Positions 36,671 through 44,471 of a stretch of 64,000 nucleotides of DNA are shown in pieces. The notes beneath the pieces are model-generated. The model did not search any database. It was not told where the DNA came from and worked only from the letters and a program-made list of their open reading frames with translations. The stretch comes from Jeotgalibacillus soli. GTDB lineage: Bacteria > Bacillota > Bacilli > Bacillales > Jeotgalibacillaceae. Each line of letters opens with the position of its first letter. Position 1 is the first letter of the stretch. The DNA lies in assembly GCF_000829435.1 (NCBI RefSeq), contig NZ_JXRP01000020.1:62001-126000 (forward strand), written 5' to 3'. A program made the position numbers and the translations under genes.

Positions 36671-37750
36671 TTATTTCGCGTGAACATTCAGGAATCCCTG
36701 AATCGCATCGTAAAATGCATCAAATTGCTGGAAGTCCATTTGCTGTGCTGAATCAGACAAAGCAACGGCAGGATCCGGATGTACCTCTGCCATAACACCA
36801 TCAGCACCGATTGCTAGTGCAGCTTTTGCTGTTGGAAGCAATAGGTCTCTGCGGCCTGTTGAGTGTGTGACATCAACGAATACAGGCAAATGCGTTTCCT
36901 GCTTAAGGATCGGAACAGCTGAGATATCAAGTGTGTTACGTGTAGCTCTTTCGTACGTACGAATTCCCCGCTCACATAAGATAATTTGACCGTTTCCTTG
37001 TGCCATAATGTATTCTGCTGCATTGATAAACTCATCAATCGTTGCAGCTAATCCTCTTTTTAAAAGAACTGGCTTATTAGCAGACCCAGCTGCTTTTAAT
37101 AATTCAAAGTTCTGCATATTACGTGCACCAATTTGAATCACATCGATGTAATCAACCGCTTCTTCAATATGTGCGGGATTTACGATTTCACTAATAACAG
37201 CAAGACCGTATTCATCCGCTACTCGTTTCAATATTTGAAGACCCTCCAATCCAAGACCTTGGAAATCATAAGGAGAGGTTCTTGGCTTATAAGCTCCGCC
37301 ACGCATAAGTTTTAATCCTTTTGCCTGAATCTGCTCAGCTACTGCAGCAACCTGCTCGTAAGATTCAACTGCACAAGGCCCGAAAATGAATTGTGGCTTA
37401 CTATTGCCAATCTTCTCACCATTTAATTCGATAATTGTATCTTCTGCCTTTTTCTTACGCGATACAAGCAGTGCTTTACGGTGATCATCTTTTTGCAGTT
37501 CAAGTCCTGCTTTAAAGACTTCTTTAAAAATATGCTCAATCGTGGAATTGAGAAAAGGTCCATTATTATGTTCCTTCAATAAATCCAGCATCGCTCTTTC
37601 CCTAACTGGCTCATAGCGATTAACGCCTTGTTTTTCCTTCACTCGGCCAATCTCTTGAACTAACTCAGCACGCTTATTAATAATATCAAGCAGCTGCAAG
37701 TTCATCTCGTCTACTTGCTTTCTCAACTGATCCAATTCCACATTGCTCAT
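36671..37750 (-). CDS. aroA: Bifunctional chorismate mutase / DAHP synthase
   Basis: First enzyme of aromatic amino acid synthesis, with an N-terminal AroQ chorismate mutase (about residues 1-85; [19 protein letters not shown]) that serves as the prephenate/chorismate-sensing domain, and a KDPG-aldolase-like DAHP synthase (about 105-355; [47 protein letters not shown]). 359 residues, one more than in B. subtilis. Preceded by GGAAAGGAATG. Upstream of ccpA in the same direction. Confidence 0.96.
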   Translation of the reverse strand: MSNVELDQLRKQVDEMNLQLLDIINKRAELVQEIGRVKEKQGVNRYEPVRERAMLDLLKEHNNGPFLNSTIEHIFKEVFKAGLELQKDDHRKALLVSRKKKAEDTIIELNGEKIGNSKPQFIFGPCAVESYEQVAAVAEQIQAKGLKLMRGGAYKPRTSPYDFQGLGLEGLQILKRVADEYGLAVISEIVNPAHIEEAVDYIDVIQIGARNMQNFELLKAAGSANKPVLLKRGLAATIDEFINAAEYIMAQGNGQIILCERGIRTYERATRNTLDISAVPILKQETHLPVFVDVTHSTGRRDLLLPTAKAALAIGADGVMAEVHPDPAVALSDSAQQMDFQQFDAFYDAIQGFLNVHAK

Positions 37751-37972
37751 TCAAAACATTCCTTTCCTTTTCAGAAATCGTATTCATCTGTAATTGAATT
37801 CAACTTTTAACGTAAGTATGATACATTTTGAATAAGAGAATCCATGATACCATTAACGGTTGAAATGAATTTAATCATCCCCTTCAACTGGTTAACTCAT
37901 TTTCTATTTTATTGATTATTCATTATTATAATAGAACATAAACTAAATGTCACTAAAAAACTTTATTTATTA

Positions 37973-37988
37973 AACGCTTTTAAGCGTT
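37973..37988. repeat. Palindrome in front of the FtsA-like gene
   Basis: AACGCTT-TT-AAGCGTT, 7 bp arms, ends 36 bp before the start codon and lies downstream of a TATAAT (37927-37932). Position and shape suit an operator; no regulator is known. Confidence 0.4.
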
Positions 37989-38024
37989 AAAGCCTTAAAA
38001 CATTGAAAGACGGTGAATATTTCT

Positions 38025-40169
38025 ATGGATCATGAAAAAATTTTTGCGCTGGACATTGGTACACGATCCATTGTTGGTTTAATTCTTTCCAAACAAGAAG
38101 ATCATTTTCATGTAGAAGATTTAATACAGCGTGAACATACTGAACGCTCTATGCTGGATGGACAAATTCATAACGTTCCGGCTGTCGCCGCTCTAATTAC
38201 GAAGATAAAACTTGAACTGGAGAAAAAACATGGAAAATTGAAGTATGTATCTGTAGCTGCTGCGGGCAGAGCATTAAAAACACAGCAGGCAAGCTTCGAG
38301 TTGCCCATAGCCGGGAGGCCAAAGCTCACAAAGCAGGATATTCTTCATATGGAACTAAGTGCTGTTCAGCAAGCTCAATCAGACACTGCAGAAAGCGATG
38401 AGAAAAGTCATTACTATCACTGTGTCGGTTATTCTGTTCTTCGTTATACACTTGATGGACAAGCAATCGGCAGTTTAGAAGATCAGCAAAGTGAAGTGGC
38501 AGCTGTGGAGATCATCGCTACCTTCCTTCCAAGAATCGTTATAGAATCACTTATCTCATCACTTAACCGGGCTGGACTTGAAATGGGCGCCCTAACGTTA
38601 GAACCGATAGCCGCTATAAATGTCTTAATCCCTGCCTCCATGCGACGCCTGAATGTTGCCCTTGTAGATATTGGAGCTGGCACTTCTGATATTGCTATTA
38701 CCAATCATGGCACCGTTATCGCATATGGTATGGTTCCTTTTGCAGGCGACGAAATAACGGAATGCCTAAGTGATCATTATTTGCTGGATTTTCATCAGGC
38801 AGAAACGGCAAAAAGAGCCGTTCAATTTTCCTCGGTTATTACAATTGCTGATATCCTTGGAATTGAAACCGAAATTCCACAGGAGGAAATAGTAGAAGTA
38901 TTATCCCCTTCAGTTCAGCAATTAGCTGCCTCCATTTCCGAGGAAATATTACGTTTAAACAATGGAAGCCCTCCGAAAGCAATCATGCTGGTAGGGGGTG
39001 GCAGTCAAACGCCTTTATTGCCTGAAATGCTTGCAAAAGAACTGGAGCTTCCACCTAACCGAGTAGCCGTTAGAGGAATTGATGCTATTCAAAAAATGAC
39101 GATTGATGAATCGATCCATCAAGGTCCTGAGCTCGTAACACCAATTGGCATTGCCATCGCTGCAGATCAATCTCCTGTAAATTATGTAACCGCTAAGGTG
39201 AATGAACGTGACATTCAATTATTTGACGTGAAAAACCTATCTGTTGGCGATGCACTTATAACTGCTGGTATAAAGCTTTCTAAACTCTATGGCAGGCCTG
39301 GCTTAGCCATTATAACCACCATTAACGGAAAAATGGTGACCATCCCTGGAAAGCATGGGGAGCCACCCATTTTACAAAAGAACAATACGGTCTGTACTTT
39401 GGACGATCCGCTCCTCCCAGGGGATACCATAACGATTATACCAGGTATAGAGGGGCAGTCTTCTTCAGTTGCCATTCAAGATATGATTGAAGAAGGGCTG
39501 CAAATAACGGTCTATATAAATGATGAGCCGGTTCAGTTAACGAAATCCTTGCTTCAAAATGGAAAACCTGCCTTTCCAGATGCGAAAATATGTGATCGTG
39601 ATACAATTGAAGTACAACATTCATATACGGTAGATGATCTTTGCAAGAAATATAGCCTAATCAACGATCTTCAGCAATTGCGTCCATTTATGATTCAGCT
39701 AGATGGAAAAAGAACCTTTTATCCTCAATGGTCAGGACAAGTAAAATTAAATGGGCGAAGCTTAAAAATAGAAAATTTCACTACCCTTTTAAAAGATGGT
39801 GACCGCCTGACGGTCCAACAAGGCGTTGTGCCAACTGCAGCCATGCTGCTGGAGCAAACAGAAAAACATATCAATCTAAAAGCCGAGGTTACGTTTAACC
39901 ATAAAACAGTAAAATTAGAGGATTCAAGATATTCACTGCGGCGCAACAACGATCTCTTATCCATTGACAGTATAATCCACTTTGAAGATGAACTAACCAG
40001 CGTACAAAATAAGACAAATTCCTACACCTTTCAAGACGTTTTTAGGTTTGTTGATTGGGAGCTGCCCAATGTGCAGTCCGGGGAAATTATTATTTTGAAA
40101 AACGGAGAAAAGTCTTCTCTTAATGAGACCATCCAAACAGGCGATCAACTGGAGTTGTATATAAAATAA
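38025..40169 (+). CDS. FtsA-like actin-fold ATPase with long C-terminal repeat region
   Basis: 714 residues. The first 385 resemble FtsA/PilM: phosphate-1 FALDIGTRSIVGLIL, phosphate-2 LVDIGAGTSDIAI (about 214-226) and adenosine motif MLVGGGSQTPLLPEML. It is not the canonical ftsA of the division cluster, which lies elsewhere in Bacillus. The C-terminal half (about 390-714) has repeated units ending in similar strands: LPGDTITI, CDRDTIEV, LKDGDRLTV and IQTGDQLELYI, which look like beta-grasp or SLBB-type modules. No membrane segment is seen. ATG 38025 follows GGTGA by 8 nt; a GTG at 38013 is less likely. Function unknown. Confidence 0.8.
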   Translation: MDHEKIFALDIGTRSIVGLILSKQEDHFHVEDLIQREHTERSMLDGQIHNVPAVAALITKIKLELEKKHGKLKYVSVAAAGRALKTQQASFELPIAGRPKLTKQDILHMELSAVQQAQSDTAESDEKSHYYHCVGYSVLRYTLDGQAIGSLEDQQSEVAAVEIIATFLPRIVIESLISSLNRAGLEMGALTLEPIAAINVLIPASMRRLNVALVDIGAGTSDIAITNHGTVIAYGMVPFAGDEITECLSDHYLLDFHQAETAKRAVQFSSVITIADILGIETEIPQEEIVEVLSPSVQQLAASISEEILRLNNGSPPKAIMLVGGGSQTPLLPEMLAKELELPPNRVAVRGIDAIQKMTIDESIHQGPELVTPIGIAIAADQSPVNYVTAKVNERDIQLFDVKNLSVGDALITAGIKLSKLYGRPGLAIITTINGKMVTIPGKHGEPPILQKNNTVCTLDDPLLPGDTITIIPGIEGQSSSVAIQDMIEEGLQITVYINDEPVQLTKSLLQNGKPAFPDAKICDRDTIEVQHSYTVDDLCKKYSLINDLQQLRPFMIQLDGKRTFYPQWSGQVKLNGRSLKIENFTTLLKDGDRLTVQQGVVPTAAMLLEQTEKHINLKAEVTFNHKTVKLEDSRYSLRRNNDLLSIDSIIHFEDELTSVQNKTNSYTFQDVFRFVDWELPNVQSGEIIILKNGEKSSLNETIQTGDQLELYIK

Positions 40170-40229
40170 AAAAAGGACATCTGATCTTAAATCTGCCTCT
40201 GCAGACAAAAAATCCGGTGTCTTATTTTA
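40170..40229. terminator. Bidirectional terminator between the FtsA-like gene and ytxJ
   Basis: AAGGACATCTGAT and ATCCGGTGTCTT pair imperfectly, with T-rich ends on both strands, between convergent genes. Confidence 0.65.
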
Positions 40230-40239
40230 AATCCATATC

Positions 40240-40554
40240 TTATAGCTGAGATTGCAGTGATTCTTCTGAAATTTTGGAGTGAGAAGCATGCCATACAGGC
40301 TTACCATTTTGAATAAAGAAGGCTTGTGGAGACTCATGACGTACATTAAATGTTTCCGCAATATGGCTAGATAGTTCACGGGAATCCTGTACTGCCAAAT
40401 AGTAGCCCTTTGCATTCCCATTATTCACAAACCCTTCGAATTCTTGATAGGCTGCTGCACTGATTGGACAGGTTAAACTATGCTTCAAGAAGAAAAAAGA
40501 CTCCTCAGAAGATGCCAGCTCTTTAAATTGATCAATTGAATGAATTTTTTTCAT
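40240..40554 (-). CDS. ytxJ: Bacilliredoxin-type thiol protein YtxJ (BrxC)
   Basis: 104-residue thioredoxin-fold protein. A single active-site cysteine is seen in SLTCPISAAAYQEF, the monothiol TCPIS motif of YtxJ/BrxC, which acts on bacillithiolated proteins. Third gene of the ytxGHJ general-stress operon, 87 bp behind ytxH. Its presence suggests the organism makes bacillithiol. Confidence 0.93.
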   Translation of the reverse strand: MKKIHSIDQFKELASSEESFFFLKHSLTCPISAAAYQEFEGFVNNGNAKGYYLAVQDSRELSSHIAETFNVRHESPQAFFIQNGKPVWHASHSKISEESLQSQL

Positions 40555-40641
40555 TGTTATTCTCCTTTTTTGGTAAAAAAATTTTCTTATATTCTCAAAA
40601 ACGATGAAGAAATTCCTTCATCGTTTTTTGAGGACAATCAT

Positions 40642-41118
40642 TTAGTTTTTTGTCACTGGTTCTTCTTTAGGCGCATTTTCGCTAATCGTTTTCTCAGTAG
40701 AATCAATGGCTTCTTCTACCTCGTTTAGTTTAGCCGCCGCAATGTCCGTAGCTTTTTCAACTGTATCAGCAGTTTGATCAACCGCGTCCTCTAGTGCTGG
40801 AGTCGCCGCCTCTCCTTTAATAGATTTAACCTTTTCAACAAGACCAGAAGACTGATCTTGAACAGTTTGTGACAACACAGCTGTCTTTTCTTTTGCCGCA
40901 TTCGCAAGCTCTGAACTTTTATCAATTGCTTGCTCTTTCCACTCTGCTGAGCGTTCCTTCAGCAGTTCTGCCTGTAAAGTTAGATCATCTCTAAACTCTT
41001 TACCTGATTTCGGTGCTAAAAATAGTGCAGTTGCTGCACCAACCGCTCCTCCTATTAATGCTCCTAAAACAAAATCCCTTGTACTTGTCGTTGTTTCTTG
41101 CTTATCGATTTGAGCCAC
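40642..41118 (-). CDS. ytxH: General stress protein YtxH
   Basis: 158 residues. The N-terminal helix LGALIGGAVGAATALFLAP and the following KSGKEFRDDL are the YtxH signature; the rest is a long Ala/Glu/Lys-rich helix that looks like a coiled coil. Membrane-associated, function unknown; induced by general stress in B. subtilis. Preceded by AGGAGG. It stands between ytxG and ytxJ. Confidence 0.93.
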   Translation of the reverse strand: MAQIDKQETTTSTRDFVLGALIGGAVGAATALFLAPKSGKEFRDDLTLQAELLKERSAEWKEQAIDKSSELANAAKEKTAVLSQTVQDQSSGLVEKVKSIKGEAATPALEDAVDQTADTVEKATDIAAAKLNEVEEAIDSTEKTISENAPKEEPVTKN

Positions 41119-41180
41119 TACATTTCCTCCTCTATATTATAAACATTTTTTTGTTCTCTATTAATATAAAGACTCCCCAA

Positions 41181-41645
41181 CTATTCCACTGGAGGCAGCG
41201 CTCTCTGCGGTTCTGGATAGGATGTTGTTTCCTTTGCTTTGCGCGCCTTCCACTTATCACGAATTTCCATGGCTACATTACTCCATTGCACCACTTGAGC
41301 AATTTTTTCTTCATTATTTTCAACAGATCGGCTGATAGAATGAGTGATTTTACCAATTGAGTGATTAAGCTGCTGTACATTTGTTCCAACACCCTTAACC
41401 GCATCAACAACAGAGTTTAGTTTTTCTGACTTGTCTTGAATATCTTCAGCAAGATTATTGGTTTTATGTAATAAATCTGTTGTCTCCTTCGTAACACCGT
41501 CCAGTTGCTTTTGCAGACCATCCACCGTTCCAGCAACATTATCCAGTGTTGTACGCAATGATTTCAATGTTGCTGCAAGACTGATGCACAGGATTAGAAA
41601 TCCAATTGCTGCAAGAGCTGCACTAATATACAAAATAATTTCCAT
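41181..41645 (-). CDS. ytxG: DUF948 stress protein YtxG
   Basis: 154 residues: an N-terminal membrane helix ([19 protein letters not shown]) and then an amphipathic helix with heptads, like a methyl-accepting chemotaxis stalk (DUF948). Function unknown. First gene of ytxGHJ, with a SigB-type promoter 37 bp upstream of the start codon. Confidence 0.93.
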   Translation of the reverse strand: MEIILYISAALAAIGFLILCISLAATLKSLRTTLDNVAGTVDGLQKQLDGVTKETTDLLHKTNNLAEDIQDKSEKLNSVVDAVKGVGTNVQQLNHSIGKITHSISRSVENNEEKIAQVVQWSNVAMEIRDKWKARKAKETTSYPEPQRALPPVE

Positions 41646-41681
41646 AAGCTCGACTCCCTTCTATAATTTCATATAATGAAT

Positions 41682-41707
41682 TTACCCTTTAGAAATACTT
41701 ATTAAAC
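41682..41707 (-). promoter_or_regulatory. SigB promoter of ytxGHJ
   Basis: GTTTAA (41707-41702), a 14 bp spacer and GGGTAA (41687-41682) match the SigB consensus GTTTAA-N12-15-GGGTAT with one mismatch. ytxGHJ belongs to the SigB regulon in B. subtilis, so the position is as expected. Confidence 0.8.
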
Positions 41708-41846
41708 GCATAACCTCATATTTCGATATGATACACGAAAACTCCTTTATTTCAAAATGAATAATCTCAATATTGTTTTTTATAAATTCACTTAAATCAT
41801 GTACAATAAAAAAGGTACATAATGCAAAATGAAAGGGGATTTTTTA

Positions 41847-42962
41847 ATGAAAGATCCACGAATTGAAAAGCTTGCATATAACTTGATTAATTACTCAGTT
41901 GATCTGCAGCCGGGAGAAAAAGTTTTAATTGAAAACTTTGGTTTGCAGCGCGAGCTTGTGAACGCTCTTGTCAAAGCCGCTTATGATGCAGGAGGTAAGC
42001 CTTTTGTTTCGTTAAAGGATCATCAGATAGAGCGTGCTTTATTGCTTGGGGCTACGGAAGATCATTTCAGCTTGATCGCTGATTTTGAAGCACAGGTAAT
42101 GAGTAAAATGGATGCTTATATCGGTTTGCGTGCTGGCGATAACATAAACGAACATGCTGACGTCCCTGCAAACAAAATGAATATTCATGGTTCGACAATC
42201 GGTAAAAAGGTGCATCGTGATATTCGAGTACCAAAAACAAAATGGTGTGTATTGCGCTACCCATCCTCTTCGATGGCTCAGCTCGCTAAAATGAGTACTG
42301 AAGCCTTTGAAGACTTCTATTTTGATGTCTGCAACTTGGATTATGGAAAAATGGACAAAGCGATGGATTCGCTCGTCTCGCTGATGGACCGTACAGATAA
42401 AGTAAGACTGGTAGGAGAAGGCACCGATTTATCCTTTTCAATCAAAGATATTCCGTCCATTAAGTGTGCAGGAAATAAAAATATTCCTGACGGAGAAGTA
42501 TTTACTGCGCCAGTACGTGATTCAGTTAATGGCACCATTACATACAACACGCCATCACCCTACCAGGGCTTTACCTTTGAGCATGTATCTCTGACATTTG
42601 AAAATGGGAAAATTGTCAATGCAGCCGCAAATGATACAGAGCGAATAAATCGTGTATTTGATACAGATGAAGGAGCACGTTATGTAGGAGAATTCGCTAT
42701 CGGTGTTAACCCCTATATCCTGCATCCAATGCAGGATATACTTTTCGATGAAAAGATTGATGGCAGCTTCCACTTCACGCCAGGCCAATGCTATGAAGAG
42801 GCATCAAACGGAAATGATTCAACTATTCACTGGGATATGGTCTGCATTCAGCGTCCGGAGTATGGCGGAGGAGAAATTTACTTTGATGACGTTTTAATTC
42901 GTAAAGATGGACGTTTTGTGTTGTCAGAGCTTGAAGTACTAAATCCAGAAAATCTGAAATAA
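41847..42962 (+). CDS. ampS: M29-family aminopeptidase
   Basis: Metallo-aminopeptidase of the AmpS/PepS group, 371 residues. MKDPRIEKLAYNLINYSVDL and LQPGEKVLIEN open the protein; metal-site stretches include LVGEGTDLSFS, DGEVFTAP, VGEFAIGVNP and STIHWDMV. ATG at 41847 is 8 nt after AAAGGGG; an ATG at 41829 precedes the ribosome binding site. It is a single gene, convergent with murC, and is not at this place in B. subtilis. The symbol marks the family. Confidence 0.9.
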   Translation: MKDPRIEKLAYNLINYSVDLQPGEKVLIENFGLQRELVNALVKAAYDAGGKPFVSLKDHQIERALLLGATEDHFSLIADFEAQVMSKMDAYIGLRAGDNINEHADVPANKMNIHGSTIGKKVHRDIRVPKTKWCVLRYPSSSMAQLAKMSTEAFEDFYFDVCNLDYGKMDKAMDSLVSLMDRTDKVRLVGEGTDLSFSIKDIPSIKCAGNKNIPDGEVFTAPVRDSVNGTITYNTPSPYQGFTFEHVSLTFENGKIVNAAANDTERINRVFDTDEGARYVGEFAIGVNPYILHPMQDILFDEKIDGSFHFTPGQCYEEASNGNDSTIHWDMVCIQRPEYGGGEIYFDDVLIRKDGRFVLSELEVLNPENLK

Positions 42963-42967
42963 GTATC

Positions 42968-43001
42968 AAAAGAGGCAGCCTAGACCTAGGCTGCCTCTTT
43001 T
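42968..43001. terminator. Bidirectional terminator between the aminopeptidase gene and murC
   Basis: AAAAGAGGCAGCCTAG and its exact complement, 16 bp arms separated by only two bases, between convergent genes. Confidence 0.92.
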
Positions 43002-43004
43002 ATT

Positions 43005-44315
43005 TTATTCACTTTTTAACAATAGCCATTGCTCATAGGATTCCTGGAATTTTTGAACATCTCCAGCACCCATAAAGATAAGAACTGCATTTGAATGCTG
43101 AGCAAGCGCTGATGGATCCTCAGGATTTAATAATTCTGCCCCATCAATTTTGTCCTGCAGATCACGAATCGACAGCTTACCGTGATTCTCACGAGCAGAT
43201 CCGAAAATGTCGCATAAATACACTTTATCAGCCATTTTCAAACAATCTGCAAATTCTTCTAAAAACGCTTGTGTCCTTGAAAATGTATGCGGCTGAAAGA
43301 TGGCCACGATTTCCCGGTTTGGATATTTCTTAGCAGCTGAATCAAGCGTTGCTCTAATTTCTGTCGGGTGATGAGCATAATCATCAATTAATACCTGCTT
43401 ACTCACCACTTTTTCTGTAAAGCGTCTTTTCACGCCTGTAAAGGTCTTAAGCTGCGCCTGAATGATGTCCGTGCTAAAGCCTTCATAGTGACAAAGAGCA
43501 ATAACAGCCAATGAATTTAAAATTGTATGATCGCCAAACATTGGAATGGAAAACGTCGCATAATATTCATTGCGTACATGCACATCAAATGTTGTTCCAT
43601 CCGTACCTGTCACAACATTGCGGGCTTGAAAATCGTTCTCTTCATTAAAACCATAAAATAATACGGGCACTTTTGCCTGTATCTTTTGAAGCTGTTCATC
43701 ATCACCGCATGCAATGATCCCTTTATTGACCTGCATGGCCATTTCTTGAAAAGCAGAAAAAACATCATCAATATCCGTAAAATAATCTGGATGATCAAAA
43801 TCAATGTTTGTCATAATTGCATAGTCAGGAGAGTAGGACAGAAAATGTCGGCGATATTCACATGCCTCAAAAACAAAATATTTACTGCCTTCTACACCTT
43901 GACCCGTACCGTCCCCAATTAAATAGGATGTACGGTCTCCACCCTGCATAACATGGGCAAGCAACCCAGTGGTGGATGTCTTTCCATGAGCACCAGAAAT
44001 CCCAATGGAAATATAGCGCTGCATGAAGGCACCAAGAAATTTGTGATATCGTATTACCTCGAGGCCTTGTTTTATTGCCTCATCAATTTCTTCATGTGTA
44101 TCAGGAAACGCATTGCCGGCAATGATCGTAAGTCCCGGACGAATATTATTTCGATCAAAGGGTAAGATCTTTATTCCTCTCTCTTCAAGAGCGGTTTGAG
44201 TAAAAAAACGCTTTTCTATGTCTGAACCTTGTACTTCAAAATTCATATCATGAAGGATCTGTGCAAGAGAGCTCATACCAGAACCCTTAATTCCAACAAA
44301 ATGATAACTTGTCAT
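43005..44315 (-). CDS. murC: UDP-N-acetylmuramate--L-alanine ligase
   Basis: Adds L-alanine to UDP-MurNAc, the first step of the peptide stem of peptidoglycan. N-terminal UDP-binding [20 protein letters not shown]-binding [18 protein letters not shown], and C-terminal [11 protein letters not shown] are all typical. ATG at 44315, with TTGGAGG 8 nt before it, gives 436 residues (432 in B. subtilis); a 27-codon upstream extension is not used. Downstream of sftA as in B. subtilis. Confidence 0.97.
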   Translation of the reverse strand: MTSYHFVGIKGSGMSSLAQILHDMNFEVQGSDIEKRFFTQTALEERGIKILPFDRNNIRPGLTIIAGNAFPDTHEEIDEAIKQGLEVIRYHKFLGAFMQRYISIGISGAHGKTSTTGLLAHVMQGGDRTSYLIGDGTGQGVEGSKYFVFEACEYRRHFLSYSPDYAIMTNIDFDHPDYFTDIDDVFSAFQEMAMQVNKGIIACGDDEQLQKIQAKVPVLFYGFNEENDFQARNVVTGTDGTTFDVHVRNEYYATFSIPMFGDHTILNSLAVIALCHYEGFSTDIIQAQLKTFTGVKRRFTEKVVSKQVLIDDYAHHPTEIRATLDSAAKKYPNREIVAIFQPHTFSRTQAFLEEFADCLKMADKVYLCDIFGSARENHGKLSIRDLQDKIDGAELLNPEDPSALAQHSNAVLIFMGAGDVQKFQESYEQWLLLKSE

Positions 44316-44471
44316 AATTGAACCTCCAACGATTCTCTGTCTGTTTGCATTATATGATAGGCAGATGATAGTGTGTAATGAACATCTTTTGTACACAAAT
44401 ATTTTTTGATTATATCATGAAATCTTACTTGGACAAAATGAAATAATTCAAGGCAGAGCCATTTGTGCTGC

